Shown in pieces: positions 1-9,137 of a DNA stretch of 64,000 bases. Each line of letters starts with the position of its first letter. The stretch's first letter is position 1. The stretch is from positions 124,001 through 188,000 of the forward strand of contig CAWHHJ010000016.1 in assembly GCA_963829085.1 (NCBI GenBank), read 5' to 3'. This DNA comes from PALSA-1004 sp963829085. GTDB taxonomy: Bacteria; Pseudomonadota; Gammaproteobacteria; Burkholderiales; SG8-41. Under the pieces are notes generated by a model. It saw only the letters and a program-made list of their open reading frames with translations, did no database searches and had not been told where the DNA came from. The position numbers and the translations under genes were made by a program.

Positions 1-1
1 G

Positions 2-403
2 ATCACCGGAGATGCGTCCATTTCACTGCCGCCTTCGTTGGGCGTCGTGACGTTTACGCCCATAGGCTCCGTCTTCACGGGCGCCAGCCAGCGATTGAAT
101 AGTGCAAGTTTGACTGCGGATTTCAACGCGCGCTCATTAAGTCTTAGCATTAACGCGACTGACAGCGGCGCCGGCGCTACGTTTCAGATGAACGGAACGA
201 CGGGTTTCAGTCCGACGAACAGCACGTTCGCATCGCGCTTCACCTCGGTGACGTGTTCAGGCACTTGTGCGGGCGGCAACGCGAGCGGTTCCTACGCAGG
301 TTTCTTCGCCGGACCGCAAGCGCAGGGCGCAGGCGTCGTGTTTAACGCCGGCGTTCCGAATGGTGGGCCGGGCGTATCAGGTGCGGTGGCGCTAAAGCGC
401 TGA
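2..403 (+). CDS. C-terminal part of a secreted or surface protein (5' end outside window)
   Basis: The reading frame is open from the first bases of the window to a TGA at 401-403, so the start lies upstream. The visible ~133 residues are rich in Ser, Thr, Gly, Asn and Ala, with alternating polar/hydrophobic stretches suggesting beta strands. Near the end come 'GFFAGPQAQGAG' and 'VSGAVALKR'. A GxFxGPxAxxxG segment followed by a short strand is reminiscent of the C-terminal barrel of transferrin-binding-protein-like and FecR-associated surface proteins in betaproteobacteria. Two cysteines lie in 'VTCSGTCAGG'. Family assignment is tentative because only the tail is present. It is convergent with the minus-strand operon ending at 431. 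Confidence 0.55.
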   Translation: MTGDASISLPPSLGVVTFTPIGSVFTGASQRLNSASLTADFNARSLSLSINATDSGAGATFQMNGTTGFSPTNSTFASRFTSVTCSGTCAGGNASGSYAGFFAGPQAQGAGVVFNAGVPNGGPGVSGAVALKR

Positions 404-430
404 ACTGCACACCGCGGTCGGCGGTTTATA

Positions 431-2013
431 TCAGCCTACGATCTTCCCCAGCACGGCCTGAATTATCGGGCTTACTTTCGCCAGTGTGAGTGCGATCAAG
501 GCGAGCAGGCACACGCCTATCCCGCGTATCAACAATAGATACGCGCGCCAGCGCCCGGGCACGGGTTCAACCGGGCGCAGATGAAAATCCGGCAGCGTAA
601 ACATGAGAGCAAAGGTGTAGGCCAGACTGTGTGCCGCGCGTGTTAGCGGTGAACCGCGCTCAATGTCCAACGTATCGCTGGTTAGCGCCTGGTGTAACGG
701 TGGACATTTTTCCGGCATGCTGCGCAATGTACCGAGGCCCAGTTGCCGCGCGAGTGCAATCGGCAACGCGAGCAGCAGCCAGCATGTGAGCGCTACCCCC
801 ACGATGCGTCCGAGGCGGGTACCGTAACCGGTAGCACTGCCCCAGACTACGCGCTCAAACCATAACGTTGCCTTGTCATCCATGGGCAAGTCAGCCTGCG
901 CAAGCCGTTCGCTGTTGAGGCGATGGGCAAGAGACGGCCGAGACTTCCCGTGCTTCATCGTCCTTCTTCAATTCCTCCAGCCGTGATTGCAACGGGCGCA
1001 GCACATCGCTGCCCGGCGAGCTGCGCAGCAATGCGGGTCGGATTTCGTTCCACTGCAATTGAAGATTCGCGATCTGCGCGCCCTGCAAGTCGAGCCGTCC
1101 CCCAACGTGCAAACCGCGAAAGTCATTATTCGCCCCGCGCAGCGATGCCTGGACGAGGCTCAGGTCGCCGGGTGCGATCTGCGCATTTACGAGCAGCATG
1201 TCGCCGCGAATGTCGGCATAGTCGAGCCGCAGCGAGGTCATCTTGCAGCCGCGGAAGTCAGCCAGGTGCATGAAAACCGACATCTGTTCCGCATCGCCGA
1301 AGTCAGCATCGCCGAGCCTGCAAAACCTGAATTCGGCGTCGCCGCCGAAGATCACGTTGCGCCAGCTTGCACGGACCGGCGCTGCTACGCCGATAAATGA
1401 CGCATCAGCGTCAAAGCGTGTGGTGTCGAAGCGCACACCCGTTTTGAAGCTGCTGCGGTCGAAGCGTGCCGGCGCGGCGAAACGCGCGTCCGCGAAACTC
1501 ACGCTGCTGGTAACAGGCGCCGCCGGCTCGAATTGTGAGGACGTGATCTCGACCGGCGCCGCAAAGCGCGTGTTTCTAAAAATCGTCTGCCCATTGAATA
1601 CGCTTGCGTGCAGCGTGAATGCGGCGTCAAATTGCGCGCCATCGAACCATGCGCGGTCGCGCACGACGCTATTCTCGATCAGAGAGGGCGGCCTTCCAGT
1701 GCGAGTTCCGCAGGTCGATATCGCGTACACGTGATTGGTCCACAATCTGCAGCTCAACACTTGGGCCACCGCCGCTCGAAAATAGCTTGCCCTCGAGATG
1801 CACTTCCCGCAGCACGATGCGCTTAACGCCGGTGGGTGCCCGCATCTTAGCGACATCCAGGTCGCCGTCGATCTGCATACGCCGCAGCTCGCCAGTGCGG
1901 GAGATTTGCTTGTATGCCGCCTGCGACGTCATACGAGGCAGCGCTTCGCACAACACTTCGCCAGAGATAAGAGTAACCAGCGCGCCGATCAGCAGGCGGA
2001 GCCTGCGATTCAT
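431..2013 (-). pseudogene. Pentapeptide-like repeat protein with C-terminal membrane domain, two frameshifts
   Basis: Three consecutive frames join into one protein. The ATG at 2013 overlaps the stop of the upstream gene (ATGA) and begins a signal peptide (MNRRLRLLIGALVTL). This frame runs to a stop near 1672. The next frame carries many pentapeptide-like units (ARFDRSSFKTGVRF, ADFGDAEQ, ADFRG, LRGANNDFRG) as far as LEELKKDDEARE near 950. The third frame supplies the two hydrophobic segments of a C-terminal membrane domain ending at 431. Both joins, near 1687 and near 938, need one base skipped. A pentapeptide region followed by a short linker and a membrane domain is a known arrangement, so the frames belong together. 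It may be a true pseudogene or carry sequence errors. Function unknown. It is third in an operon with an M48 protease and an exported protein. Confidence 0.6.
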
Positions 2014-2498
2014 CGAATATCGTCCAGCGACTTCAATGCGCACCAACGCTCGCGCGGTTGACTGTCGAGCAAGCGTTGCGCAAGCGCGCTAACCTCCGCG
2101 ACGTCTGCGGACTCCGTTCGCAAGCGCTGGGCGGTCGCAGCAGAGTTCACTTTCTCGATGACAGCCGGCGATGGCCGCGCGGCAGTCGCTGTGGCGCCCT
2201 GACAATGCGCAGCCTGCAAGCCTTGCAGCAGCGCTGACTCGAAGCCGCGAACGCGCCGGTCGTTCGACGCCGCGCCGACCTGGCTGCCGCGGCTTGCGAC
2301 CAGCTCGATACGATCGCGGAGTTCCATCACGACCATGTCAGAGGCGACGCCCTTAACAGCGTTGTATTGACGCTGATAAATCTCCCGGAAACGTGCCTCA
2401 TCAGGTGATGAGCTCGTCGGTTGCGCGAGCAGCAACACGGGCGCAAGCAGCGTTAGTGCAGCAAGGGAATGCAGGCTGGCCGTCACAATTCTCATCAT
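2010..2498 (-). CDS. Small exported protein of unknown function
   Basis: A 162-residue protein. Its hydrophobic N-terminus (about residues 5-25, ending LLLAQPTS) looks like a cleavable Sec signal peptide, so the mature part is probably periplasmic. The remainder is mostly helical, Arg/Glu/Ala-rich, with Cys residues near 'AHCQG' and 'RWCAL'. The ATG at 2498 overlaps the stop of the M48 protease gene (ATGA), and its own stop overlaps the ATG of the pentapeptide gene. The three genes are therefore tightly coupled and probably act together at the envelope. I do not recognise a family. Confidence 0.7.
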   Translation of the reverse strand: MMRIVTASLHSLAALTLLAPVLLLAQPTSSSPDEARFREIYQRQYNAVKGVASDMVVMELRDRIELVASRGSQVGAASNDRRVRGFESALLQGLQAAHCQGATATAARPSPAVIEKVNSAATAQRLRTESADVAEVSALAQRLLDSQPRERWCALKSLDDIR

Positions 2499-3620
2499 CG
2501 ACCTGACTCCTGGCTAATCAGGCTGCGGCACATTTGCGCACGAAACATGTCCAGCATCTGCGCGCCGGTCCTATCGAGACCGCCGCCTCCACAAGGCGTC
2601 GATTTCAGAGCGTTTTCGATCGCCTGCATACGGGCCGTGTCGGGCGGGTGACTCAAGGGGAACGCGAGCGCTACGGCGCCGCGGCGCGTTTCTCGCGCTT
2701 GTGCGGCAATCACCTGCTCGTAGAGTTGAGAGCCCAGTTTCGCGCGGAGCGCTTTAGCGATGACGGCGCTGTCGGTGTTGCGTCCCATTTCAATTAATTT
2801 GTCGCTGAGCGACGCAAGAAAATACCAACCTGTTCCCAACATATAGATCGAATGCCGGAGTTGTCCGTCGTTACCGATGCGGCATTGAGCGCCGAGCAGG
2901 GTCACCCCGGACAGATCCGCAGCCAGTTCCACCTTCTGGCGCTGTCGGGCTTCTTTTTCGACGAGTTCAGGGCACGCACGACGCTCATCCTGCTGACGCG
3001 GCGTGAGCTTGAGACGCAGTCTGTCGGGTTCTTCAAACTGTGCGTGGCCGATGCGCAGATGCCCCATCTCATGCGCCAGCACGAACGCCAATACACCGCG
3101 CAACAGCCAGCCGGTTCGCTGGTTAGCGGGCGTGTCAACCGACAGCGCAGCGGGATCCCAGGTACTTCCGCGCCGCGTCCAAACCTACCGCGTCGACGGT
3201 GGCGATCGCAGCGGTAATATCGGGCTGGACCTTGTTTTGCGTCATCGACGTTGCTGCGGCGAGCCGCTTGGACATCGCAGTGTTAAGAAAAATTGTGCCG
3301 GAATCTTCGTGTGCGAGCGCACCGCCACGCAGGTTATCGGGGGTAAAGTTGGGGACGCCTTCGTTGTCGAGCAGCCCGTCGTCTGGCAGGCGCCGCGCGT
3401 CGATCGTATAAATATTCAGCCAGCCGGCGCGATGCGCCTGGTTCACCTGCACACCGCGCCACTGCTCGGGCGCAGCCTTCGTCAGCGCGGTGGCCACCTC
3501 GAGTACCACCTCGGGAAAGTAGGCATCGATTACGCCGGCGCTTTGCAGCTTCGCTGCAATGCTTGTGCCCGACGCCGGGGCTTGCGCAAACACATTCACG
3601 GCGGCACATGACATATACAT
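2495..3620 (-). CDS. M48-like zinc metalloprotease, exported (frameshifted as written)
   Basis: Two frames make one ~370-residue protein. The first (3620 to about 3160) has a hydrophobic N-terminus followed by a substrate-facing region containing 'GTIFLNTAM'. The second (about 3160 to 2495) has the zinc-binding motif HEMGH in 'VLAHEMGHLRIGHA' and the downstream acidic helix 'VELAADLSG', typical of M48/Ste24-like peptidases. The catalytic residues are His, Glu and His of HExxH plus the Glu of ELAAD. The frames join if one G of GGTAC at 3161-3165 is removed, giving 'KYWDPAALSVDT'. It is first in a three-gene operon. A role in periplasmic protein quality control is inference from the family. Confidence 0.75.
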
Positions 3621-3740
3621 GAACAGGGTGATGGTCCCACCCAGTGGGCCGTGACCAAGTTCGTCCGCATCATGATCGACTCCTTAGGCCGTGACTTGTC
3701 TGACGTTAAGCGCGTTCGAAACTCTGACGTTCCTTTGCTT

Positions 3741-4064
3741 TCAGCATGGATAGAAAACGTTGAAGCAGTAACCTCGGCTTCCTGACTGATCGTAACAGGG
3801 AAATACACTCTGGCTTACGGCGTAGCCGAGACCTTGCGCCTCGCGCCATTTTTGCCAGGCGGTCGACTGGGAGATAAACGGACCGGCGCGCTTCTCGCAT
3901 TGTCTGCGTTGTGCGAGCTGGAGGGTATGTCGCGACGGGGACTGGAGATGATCGATCGATTCACCATCGGCGCCTGTGGCAATCGGCGTTGCGCGTATCT
4001 CTGCCGCGCCGGCGACGATGGCCAGCATGCATACACCGCGCCGCCCGAACATGGAAGATTTCAT
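3741..4064 (-). CDS. Small exported Cys-containing protein, unknown function
   Basis: A 107-residue protein starting at the ATG at 4064. A longer open frame reaches back to 4463, but that upstream part is antisense to the tRNA gene and is not real. The first ~25 residues (MFGRRGVCMLAIVAGAAEIRA) resemble a weak signal peptide. The C-terminal half holds 'AGPFISQSTAWQKWREAQ' and ends '..GYCFNVFYPC', with Cys residues that could form disulfides and many aromatic residues. I recall similar small hypothetical proteins in betaproteobacteria but cannot name a family. It stands alone between the protease operon and the divergent tRNA gene. Confidence 0.55.
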   Translation of the reverse strand: MKSSMFGRRGVCMLAIVAGAAEIRATPIATGADGESIDHLQSPSRHTLQLAQRRQCEKRAGPFISQSTAWQKWREAQGLGYAVSQSVFPCYDQSGSRGYCFNVFYPC

Positions 4065-4223
4065 AGCGCCGCCTATGAAAGCGACATCAAGCTGTCGGAG
4101 CTTGTTATATTGTGTACGCGTTATATGCCATCGGTAAATAGTTCTGTAGATTGGAGTCGAAGGTTGCTTCAGCCCCTCTATGGTCGTTACGCTTCCTGGT
4201 TTCGCGATAAAATCCTGCGTAAG

Positions 4224-4297
4224 GCGGGTGTAGTTCAATGGTAGAACGGCAGCTTCCCAAGCTGCATACGAGGGTTCGATTCCCTTCACCCGCTCCA
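4224..4297 (+). tRNA. tRNA-Gly(CCC)
   Basis: A full cloverleaf can be drawn. The acceptor stem is GCGGGTG (4224-4230) with CACCCGC (4287-4293). The D-arm is GTTC/GAAC. The anticodon stem is GCAGC/GCTGC around the loop TTCCCAA (4254-4260), giving anticodon CCC at 4256-4258. The T-stem GAGGG/CCCTT encloses TTCGATT. The discriminator base is T and CCA is encoded at 4295-4297. A TAAAAT at 4208-4213 could be its -10 box. CCC anticodon reads GGG glycine codons. Confidence 0.96.
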
Positions 4298-4365
4298 TAT
4301 AATTGCGCCGGACCATGGGGTTTATTTGATCGTGGATCACCGATTGCGCGAAAGGCAAAACGGCA

Positions 4366-6601
4366 ATGAGAAAAATCGTCAGGTTTGTCGTTTGGCCATT
4401 GCTCGCGGTGATCGTTATATTGGGCGCGATCGCAGCGTATATCGCCGCAACATTCGATCCCAAATCACTATAAGCCCCAGGTGGTGCAGGCGGTCAAGGA
4501 CAAGACCCAGCGCACGCTCAAACTCGATGGCAACGTGAAGCTCACGTTCATCCCGAGCATCGGGGCGACACTCGACAAAGCGTCTTTGTCGGAACGCGGT
4601 AACGAGCGGGAGTTTGCGGCAGCGGAAGATCTGCATGTTGCGCTGAAACTCGTGCCGCTCTTATCGAAGCAGGTGGTGATCGACGCTATCGAGGCAAATA
4701 ACCTGCGTGCGAGTGTCTTGCGTTACAAGGACGGCAAAACAAATATCGACGATCTGACGGGCGCGGGTTCTACCTCTAAAGCGGGGAATCAGGTGGCACC
4801 CAGTGCCGTTACAGTCGACATCGACCACATTACCTTAAAAAACGCGGCAATCACTTATGTGGACCAGGAAGCGGGCGCGAAGTATGAGTTGGCGAAGCTA
4901 AACGTAAAGACCGGGCGCATCGCGAACGGGATTCCGAGCAAAGTCGACATCGCGTTCAATGCACAAAGTGATAAGCCGAAACTCGATGTGGACGCGGCCC
5001 TCAATGCCACCGTTACTTTTGACCCGCCGAAGCAACACTATGCGCTTGAAGGTCTGGACCTGACTGCTCGAGGTGCCGCCGCAGGAATCACCGACCTTGT
5101 GTTGAGTGCCAAAGGAGATGTCGACGCCAAGATTGCAACCAAGGAGTTCCTCGTTTCGAAGCTGAGCGTTGCCGGCACGGGGAAACAGGAGGGTGCCGAC
5201 CTCAATATCAAACTCGACGTTCCAAAGCTCAACGCTACGAAAGATAAGGTTTCGGGCGAAAAAGTTGTGCTTGATGCAACGATGACAGATGCGAAAGGCA
5301 AAAAAGTCATTAAGCTGGAAGTGCCGGCCATCGGCGGCAATGCACAGGCATTCCAGGCGGCAGCAATGACGCTCGCGATCGATATGCAGCAAAGCGGAGC
5401 GGCAACCAAGGTCAAGCTGACCAGCCCGCTCGCGGGCAGTATCGATGCGGAGAAACTGGAGCTTGCCAAATTCGTCGCTGCAGTAATCGTCAACGATCCG
5501 AAGCTGCCGAAGAATCCGATCGACGCGACGATTACCGGCGGAGCTGTGGTAGACCTGGCGCGCCAGAATGCCAGTATGACGTTCGCAACAAAATTCGATG
5601 AAAGCAACGTCAACGGTAAAGCGGGACTCACGAGATTCTCGCCGCCGTTCTATACGTTCGAGATTAACGTTGATCAGCTTGATGCGGATCGCTACATGCC
5701 GAAGACCGAGGCCAAAAAACAGCCGGAACAGCCGCTCGACCTCTCAGCACTCAAAGGGCTCAATGCCACCGGCAGCGTCAGAATCGGCTCGCTCAAAGTG
5801 GCCAATGTAAAAGCCGCGAATGTGCGCATCGAGATCAAGGCGGCAGATGGGCGCGTCGATGTGCGTCCTATCGCGGCGAACCTGTACCAAGGCACTCTCG
5901 CCGGTGCGCTATCCTTGCAGGCAGCGGTGACGCCCGTCATCACAGTGAAGCAGAATCTTACGGGCGTCAATGTGGGCCCATTGCTGAAGGACGCAGTCAA
6001 CTTCGATACGTTGGAAGGGAGGGGCAACCTTTCAGTAGACGTGAACGGTCAGGGCAACACAGTGTCAGCGATCAGAAAAGCGCTGAACGGGAATGCGGCG
6101 CTCAGACTCACCGACGGCGCAATCAAAGGTATAAACATTGCCGGCTCGATCCGCGGCGCCAAAGAACAGCTCGGCGCCTTGCGCGGTGAGAGAACGCAGG
6201 CCGCGAGCCAGACCGAGAAGACGGATTTCTCCGAGCTGGCCGCCAGTTTCGATATCAAAAATGGCGTTGCGCACAACAGCGACCTCTCGGGTAAGTCGCC
6301 ATTACTGCGGCTTGGCGGCGCCGGCGATATCGACATTGGAAACGAGCGTCTCGATTACCTGGTCAAGGCGACGGTTGTCGCGAGCGCTGCCGGCCAGGGC
6401 GGCAAGGAACTTGCGCAGCTAAAGGGCGTAACGGTCCCCGTGAAGTTGACCGGTTCGTTCAGCTCGCCGCAGTATGCGATCGATTTCAGCGGTATGGCAG
6501 CGAGCGCCGCAAAGGCGCTCGTTGAGACCAACAAGGAGGAGATCAAGGGTAAGGTGCAGGACCAGGTGATGGACAAGCTCAAAGGTCTGCTTGGCCGCTA
6601 G
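4366..6601 (+). CDS. AsmA family protein (frameshifted near the N-terminus)
   Basis: The ATG at 4366 begins an inner-membrane signal anchor (VVWPLLAVIVILGAIAAYIAATF) that runs into 'DPKSL' and a stop at about 4473. The adjacent frame continues with 'YKPQVVQAVKDKTQRTLKLDG', the usual next segment of AsmA proteins, and stays open to 6601. One base too many between 4459 and 4470 explains the break. The body of ~700 residues has the AsmA N-terminal domain and the C-terminal AsmA_2 region ('DGAIKGINIAGSIRGAK', 'FSELAASFDIKNG'). AsmA-like proteins are long periplasmic proteins anchored in the inner membrane, implicated in lipid transport and outer-membrane assembly. It follows the tRNA and lies 4 bp before mutY. 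Confidence 0.88.
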
Positions 6602-6605
6602 CTCG

Positions 6606-7685
6606 ATGTCTGAACAAGTAAGCGCGGCCGGGGCGGTTCTCTCAGACAAAGTCGTGCGCTGGCAAAAAGCATACGGGCGCCATGGCCTTCCGTGGCAAGG
6701 CTCGCGCGATCCATACCATGTCTGGCTGTCCGAAATCATGCTGCAGCAAACGCAGGTTGCTACAGTTATCCCGTATTACCAGCGATTTCTTCAGCGCTTT
6801 CCAGACATCCATGCGCTTGCAGCGGCGTCGCTTAACGATGTCCTTACGCTATGGAGCGGGCTCGGTTACTACTCTCGCGCGCGTAGTTTGCATCGCGCGG
6901 CGCAGACGATTCAGTTCGAGCGAGGCGGTCGGTTTCCCACGACGCATGCGGAGATTCTGGCGTTGCCCGGCATCGGCCGTTCGACGGCAGCAGCGATCTG
7001 CGTATTCGCGTTCGGTGGCAGCGAAGCAATCCTCGACGGTAATGTGAAACGACTCTTCGCGCGGCGTTTCGCCATACCCGGTTACCCGGGCAACCCGGAT
7101 GTCGCAGCGGCACTCTGGCGGGAAGCGGAACAGTGCCTGCCGTCATCAGACATTGAAGCGTACACCCAAGGCTTGATGGATCTGGGCGCGACCGTCTGCA
7201 CTCGTGTGAAACCGCGCTGCGACGCATGCCCACTGGCGGAAGATTGCATTGCTTTCGCGCGTCAGGCGATCAAAGACTTTCCGGCGCCGCGACCCCGCGT
7301 AGCACTGCCGCAACGGCAAACGCGCATGCTCGTATTGCTGCATGGGCATGAGGTGTTGCTGGAGAAGCGTGCGCCGATGGGTATCTGGGGAGGCCTGTGG
7401 AGTTTTCCGGAGGTTGGTCCAGCTGCGGATATCGTCCCTTTATGTGCCCGGGAGTACGGTGCCGAAATAGGGTCACACGAGGTACTCTCGACCGTCTCGC
7501 ACGGATTTACGCATTTCAAGCTCGACATTGCGCCGCAGCGTCTTATCGTGAAGCGTCTGGCCCCACACGCAGCACAACCACGCTATGTCTGGCTTTCAGT
7601 CGACGATGCGTTGCGTGCAGCGATTCCCGCACCGGTCAAACGGATCCTGACATCACTTGCCGGCGCGAAGAGCGCAAACGCTTGA
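6606..7685 (+). CDS. mutY: Adenine DNA glycosylase MutY
   Basis: Removes adenine mispaired with 8-oxoguanine or guanine. It has the MutY/Nth fold: 'LPWQGSRDPYHVWLSEIMLQ' near residue 30, the helix-hairpin-helix 'LPGIGRSTAAAI', the catalytic Asp in 'AILDGNVKR', and the 4Fe-4S ligands C-x6-C-x2-C-x5-C in 'CTRVKPRCDACPLAEDC'. A C-terminal NUDIX-like domain for 8-oxoG recognition ('LLEKRAPMGIWGGLWSFPE') follows. Length (about 359) is normal. I start at the ATG at 6606, just after the AsmA stop; an upstream TTG in frame would overlap that gene. The usual asmA-mutY neighbourhood supports the call. Confidence 0.95.
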   Translation: MSEQVSAAGAVLSDKVVRWQKAYGRHGLPWQGSRDPYHVWLSEIMLQQTQVATVIPYYQRFLQRFPDIHALAAASLNDVLTLWSGLGYYSRARSLHRAAQTIQFERGGRFPTTHAEILALPGIGRSTAAAICVFAFGGSEAILDGNVKRLFARRFAIPGYPGNPDVAAALWREAEQCLPSSDIEAYTQGLMDLGATVCTRVKPRCDACPLAEDCIAFARQAIKDFPAPRPRVALPQRQTRMLVLLHGHEVLLEKRAPMGIWGGLWSFPEVGPAADIVPLCAREYGAEIGSHEVLSTVSHGFTHFKLDIAPQRLIVKRLAPHAAQPRYVWLSVDDALRAAIPAPVKRILTSLAGAKSANA

Positions 7686-7721
7686 GTTGCCCGCCCTCTT
7701 TATGTAGTTCCGTCGTCTTCG

Positions 7722-8303
7722 CTATTGCGGAACAGGCGACGCGGCACCGCGTGCCGGGACTTCAACATTGTGCTTCTTCAGATAATTTTGAAAGTCGGGT
7801 TCGCCGCGAAATGCGCCGTCAATTACGTAATTGAGGGCGGCGAGATGTGTGCGCGGCGGATAGTAGCCGTTTGCGCGCAGTAAGACAGCGCCCTTATCGT
7901 CGAGGAAAATGAGCGTTGGTGTGAAGCGAACGCCGATCGCTCGCGCGAACTCCTTTTCCGTCATTGTAGTGCCGTCGCGCCATGTCACGTCGCGACTGCC
8001 CACGATATTGATTTCGACGACGTCAAAGTATTGCTGGGTTCGCGCTACGATATCGGCCTGCTTAAAATTCACTTCCATTAAACGGCGGCAGTAGATACAC
8101 CCGTTCTGCCCGAAATAAATGATTACGCGTTTATGTGCCGCTGCGGCTTCCTTGATGTCGTCAGGAAAATCCAGAAACGATGTTTTGAACCAGCGCGGCA
8201 GCTCGATTTCCTGCGCTGCTGCGAACGGGCTTACGAACGAAATTAGTATTCCTGTCAGAACGACAGAGATGACACGTTTAAAACAGGCGAAGGTAGCGCG
8301 CAT
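7722..8303 (-). CDS. Exported thioredoxin-fold protein
   Basis: A 193-residue protein. A signal peptide (about residues 1-30, ending FAAAQEI) is followed by a thioredoxin-like domain with redox motif CIYC in 'GQNGCIYCRRLMEVNF' and the cis-Pro region 'GVRFTPTLIFLDD'. This resembles the SoxW/DsbD-gamma-type thioredoxins of the periplasm, which reduce disulfides in partner proteins. The partner is not indicated by the neighbours: it is convergent with mutY and divergent from the folate cyclo-ligase gene. The C-terminal tail is Ala/Pro-rich. Confidence 0.8.
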   Translation of the reverse strand: MRATFACFKRVISVVLTGILISFVSPFAAAQEIELPRWFKTSFLDFPDDIKEAAAAHKRVIIYFGQNGCIYCRRLMEVNFKQADIVARTQQYFDVVEINIVGSRDVTWRDGTTMTEKEFARAIGVRFTPTLIFLDDKGAVLLRANGYYPPRTHLAALNYVIDGAFRGEPDFQNYLKKHNVEVPARGAASPVPQ

Positions 8304-8344
8304 AATAGAAGTATAAGCGTGCCCGCACGGTTCAAAAGATCGAT

Positions 8345-9100
8345 ATGGACGAGAGTTGGACGAAAGTCAAAGAGTGGCGCAAGGAGCAACGCGCGCAGTT
8401 GATTGCCCTGCGTGATGCGATTCCGCTCGAGCGCCGGCGCGAACTGAAAGATGCAATCACCGCACATATTGAAGCCGGCTTTGCGCTCCTTGCCGGTATG
8501 ACGATCGCCTTTTGCTGGCCATTCAAAGGTGAGTTCGATGCGCGTTTTGCCATCAGGCGTTTCCGCGAACGCGATGCAACGGCCGCACTTCCAGTGGTAA
8601 TCGGGAAGGCATTGCCGCTTCAATTTCGCGCCTGGTGGCCAGGCGCGCCGCTCAAAGCGGGTGTCTATGACATTCCATTCCCGGACGGCACGCCGCCCGT
8701 GGTGCCGGATGCTGCGATCGTACCCATGAACGGTTTCGACGCGCAGGGCTATCGACTGGGCTATGGCGGCGGCTATTTCGATCGCACACTGGCATCCATA
8801 ACGCCGGCACCGCTCGCCATCGGCGTCGCCTTTGAAACATCGCGTCTGCCGACGATCTATCCGCAGCCGCACGACATACCGATGGACTTCGTGGTTACCG
8901 AGGCCGGAATCCATGCACGGATCGGCTCAGCGCTCCAAGCAGTCAGCAGCCGCGAATGCTGCGTGCGCGTCCAGGAATTGTGTTTGCAGCGGGGGCTGCC
9001 CCGGCGACCGGCCGAGACCTCGACGGCATATAGCTCGCCGCCGTGTTACGCCGGTGAATTTCCAGGTTACTTTGGCGAAGACCCGGGTCAAAAAACGTAG
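8345..9100 (+). CDS. 5-formyltetrahydrofolate cyclo-ligase
   Basis: Converts 5-formyl-THF to 5,10-methenyl-THF using ATP. The N-terminal basic helix 'WRKEQRAQLIALRDAI', the central 'FCWPFKGEFD', and the signature 'PMNGFDAQGYRLGYGGGYFDRTL' are all present. The family normally ends shortly after 'PMDFVVTEAG', near residue 197. Here the frame continues ~55 residues with a Cys/Pro/Gly-rich tail that looks unlike the enzyme, so a lost stop or an indel near 8930 is possible. It is often called ygfA/fau in other bacteria. The gene is convergent with the LON-domain gene. Confidence 0.9.
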   Translation: MDESWTKVKEWRKEQRAQLIALRDAIPLERRRELKDAITAHIEAGFALLAGMTIAFCWPFKGEFDARFAIRRFRERDATAALPVVIGKALPLQFRAWWPGAPLKAGVYDIPFPDGTPPVVPDAAIVPMNGFDAQGYRLGYGGGYFDRTLASITPAPLAIGVAFETSRLPTIYPQPHDIPMDFVVTEAGIHARIGSALQAVSSRECCVRVQELCLQRGLPRRPAETSTAYSSPPCYAGEFPGYFGEDPGQKT

Positions 9101-9137
9101 ACCGAGAAGTGATGTGCGGCTTACTACGTTACGGGCA

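Noticed and set aside
4065..4463. Upstream extension of the minus-strand frame ending at 3741, containing a peptide antisense to the tRNA
   Set aside because: This part is the reverse complement of tRNA-Gly, a well-known source of false ORFs. The real gene is taken to start at 4064.
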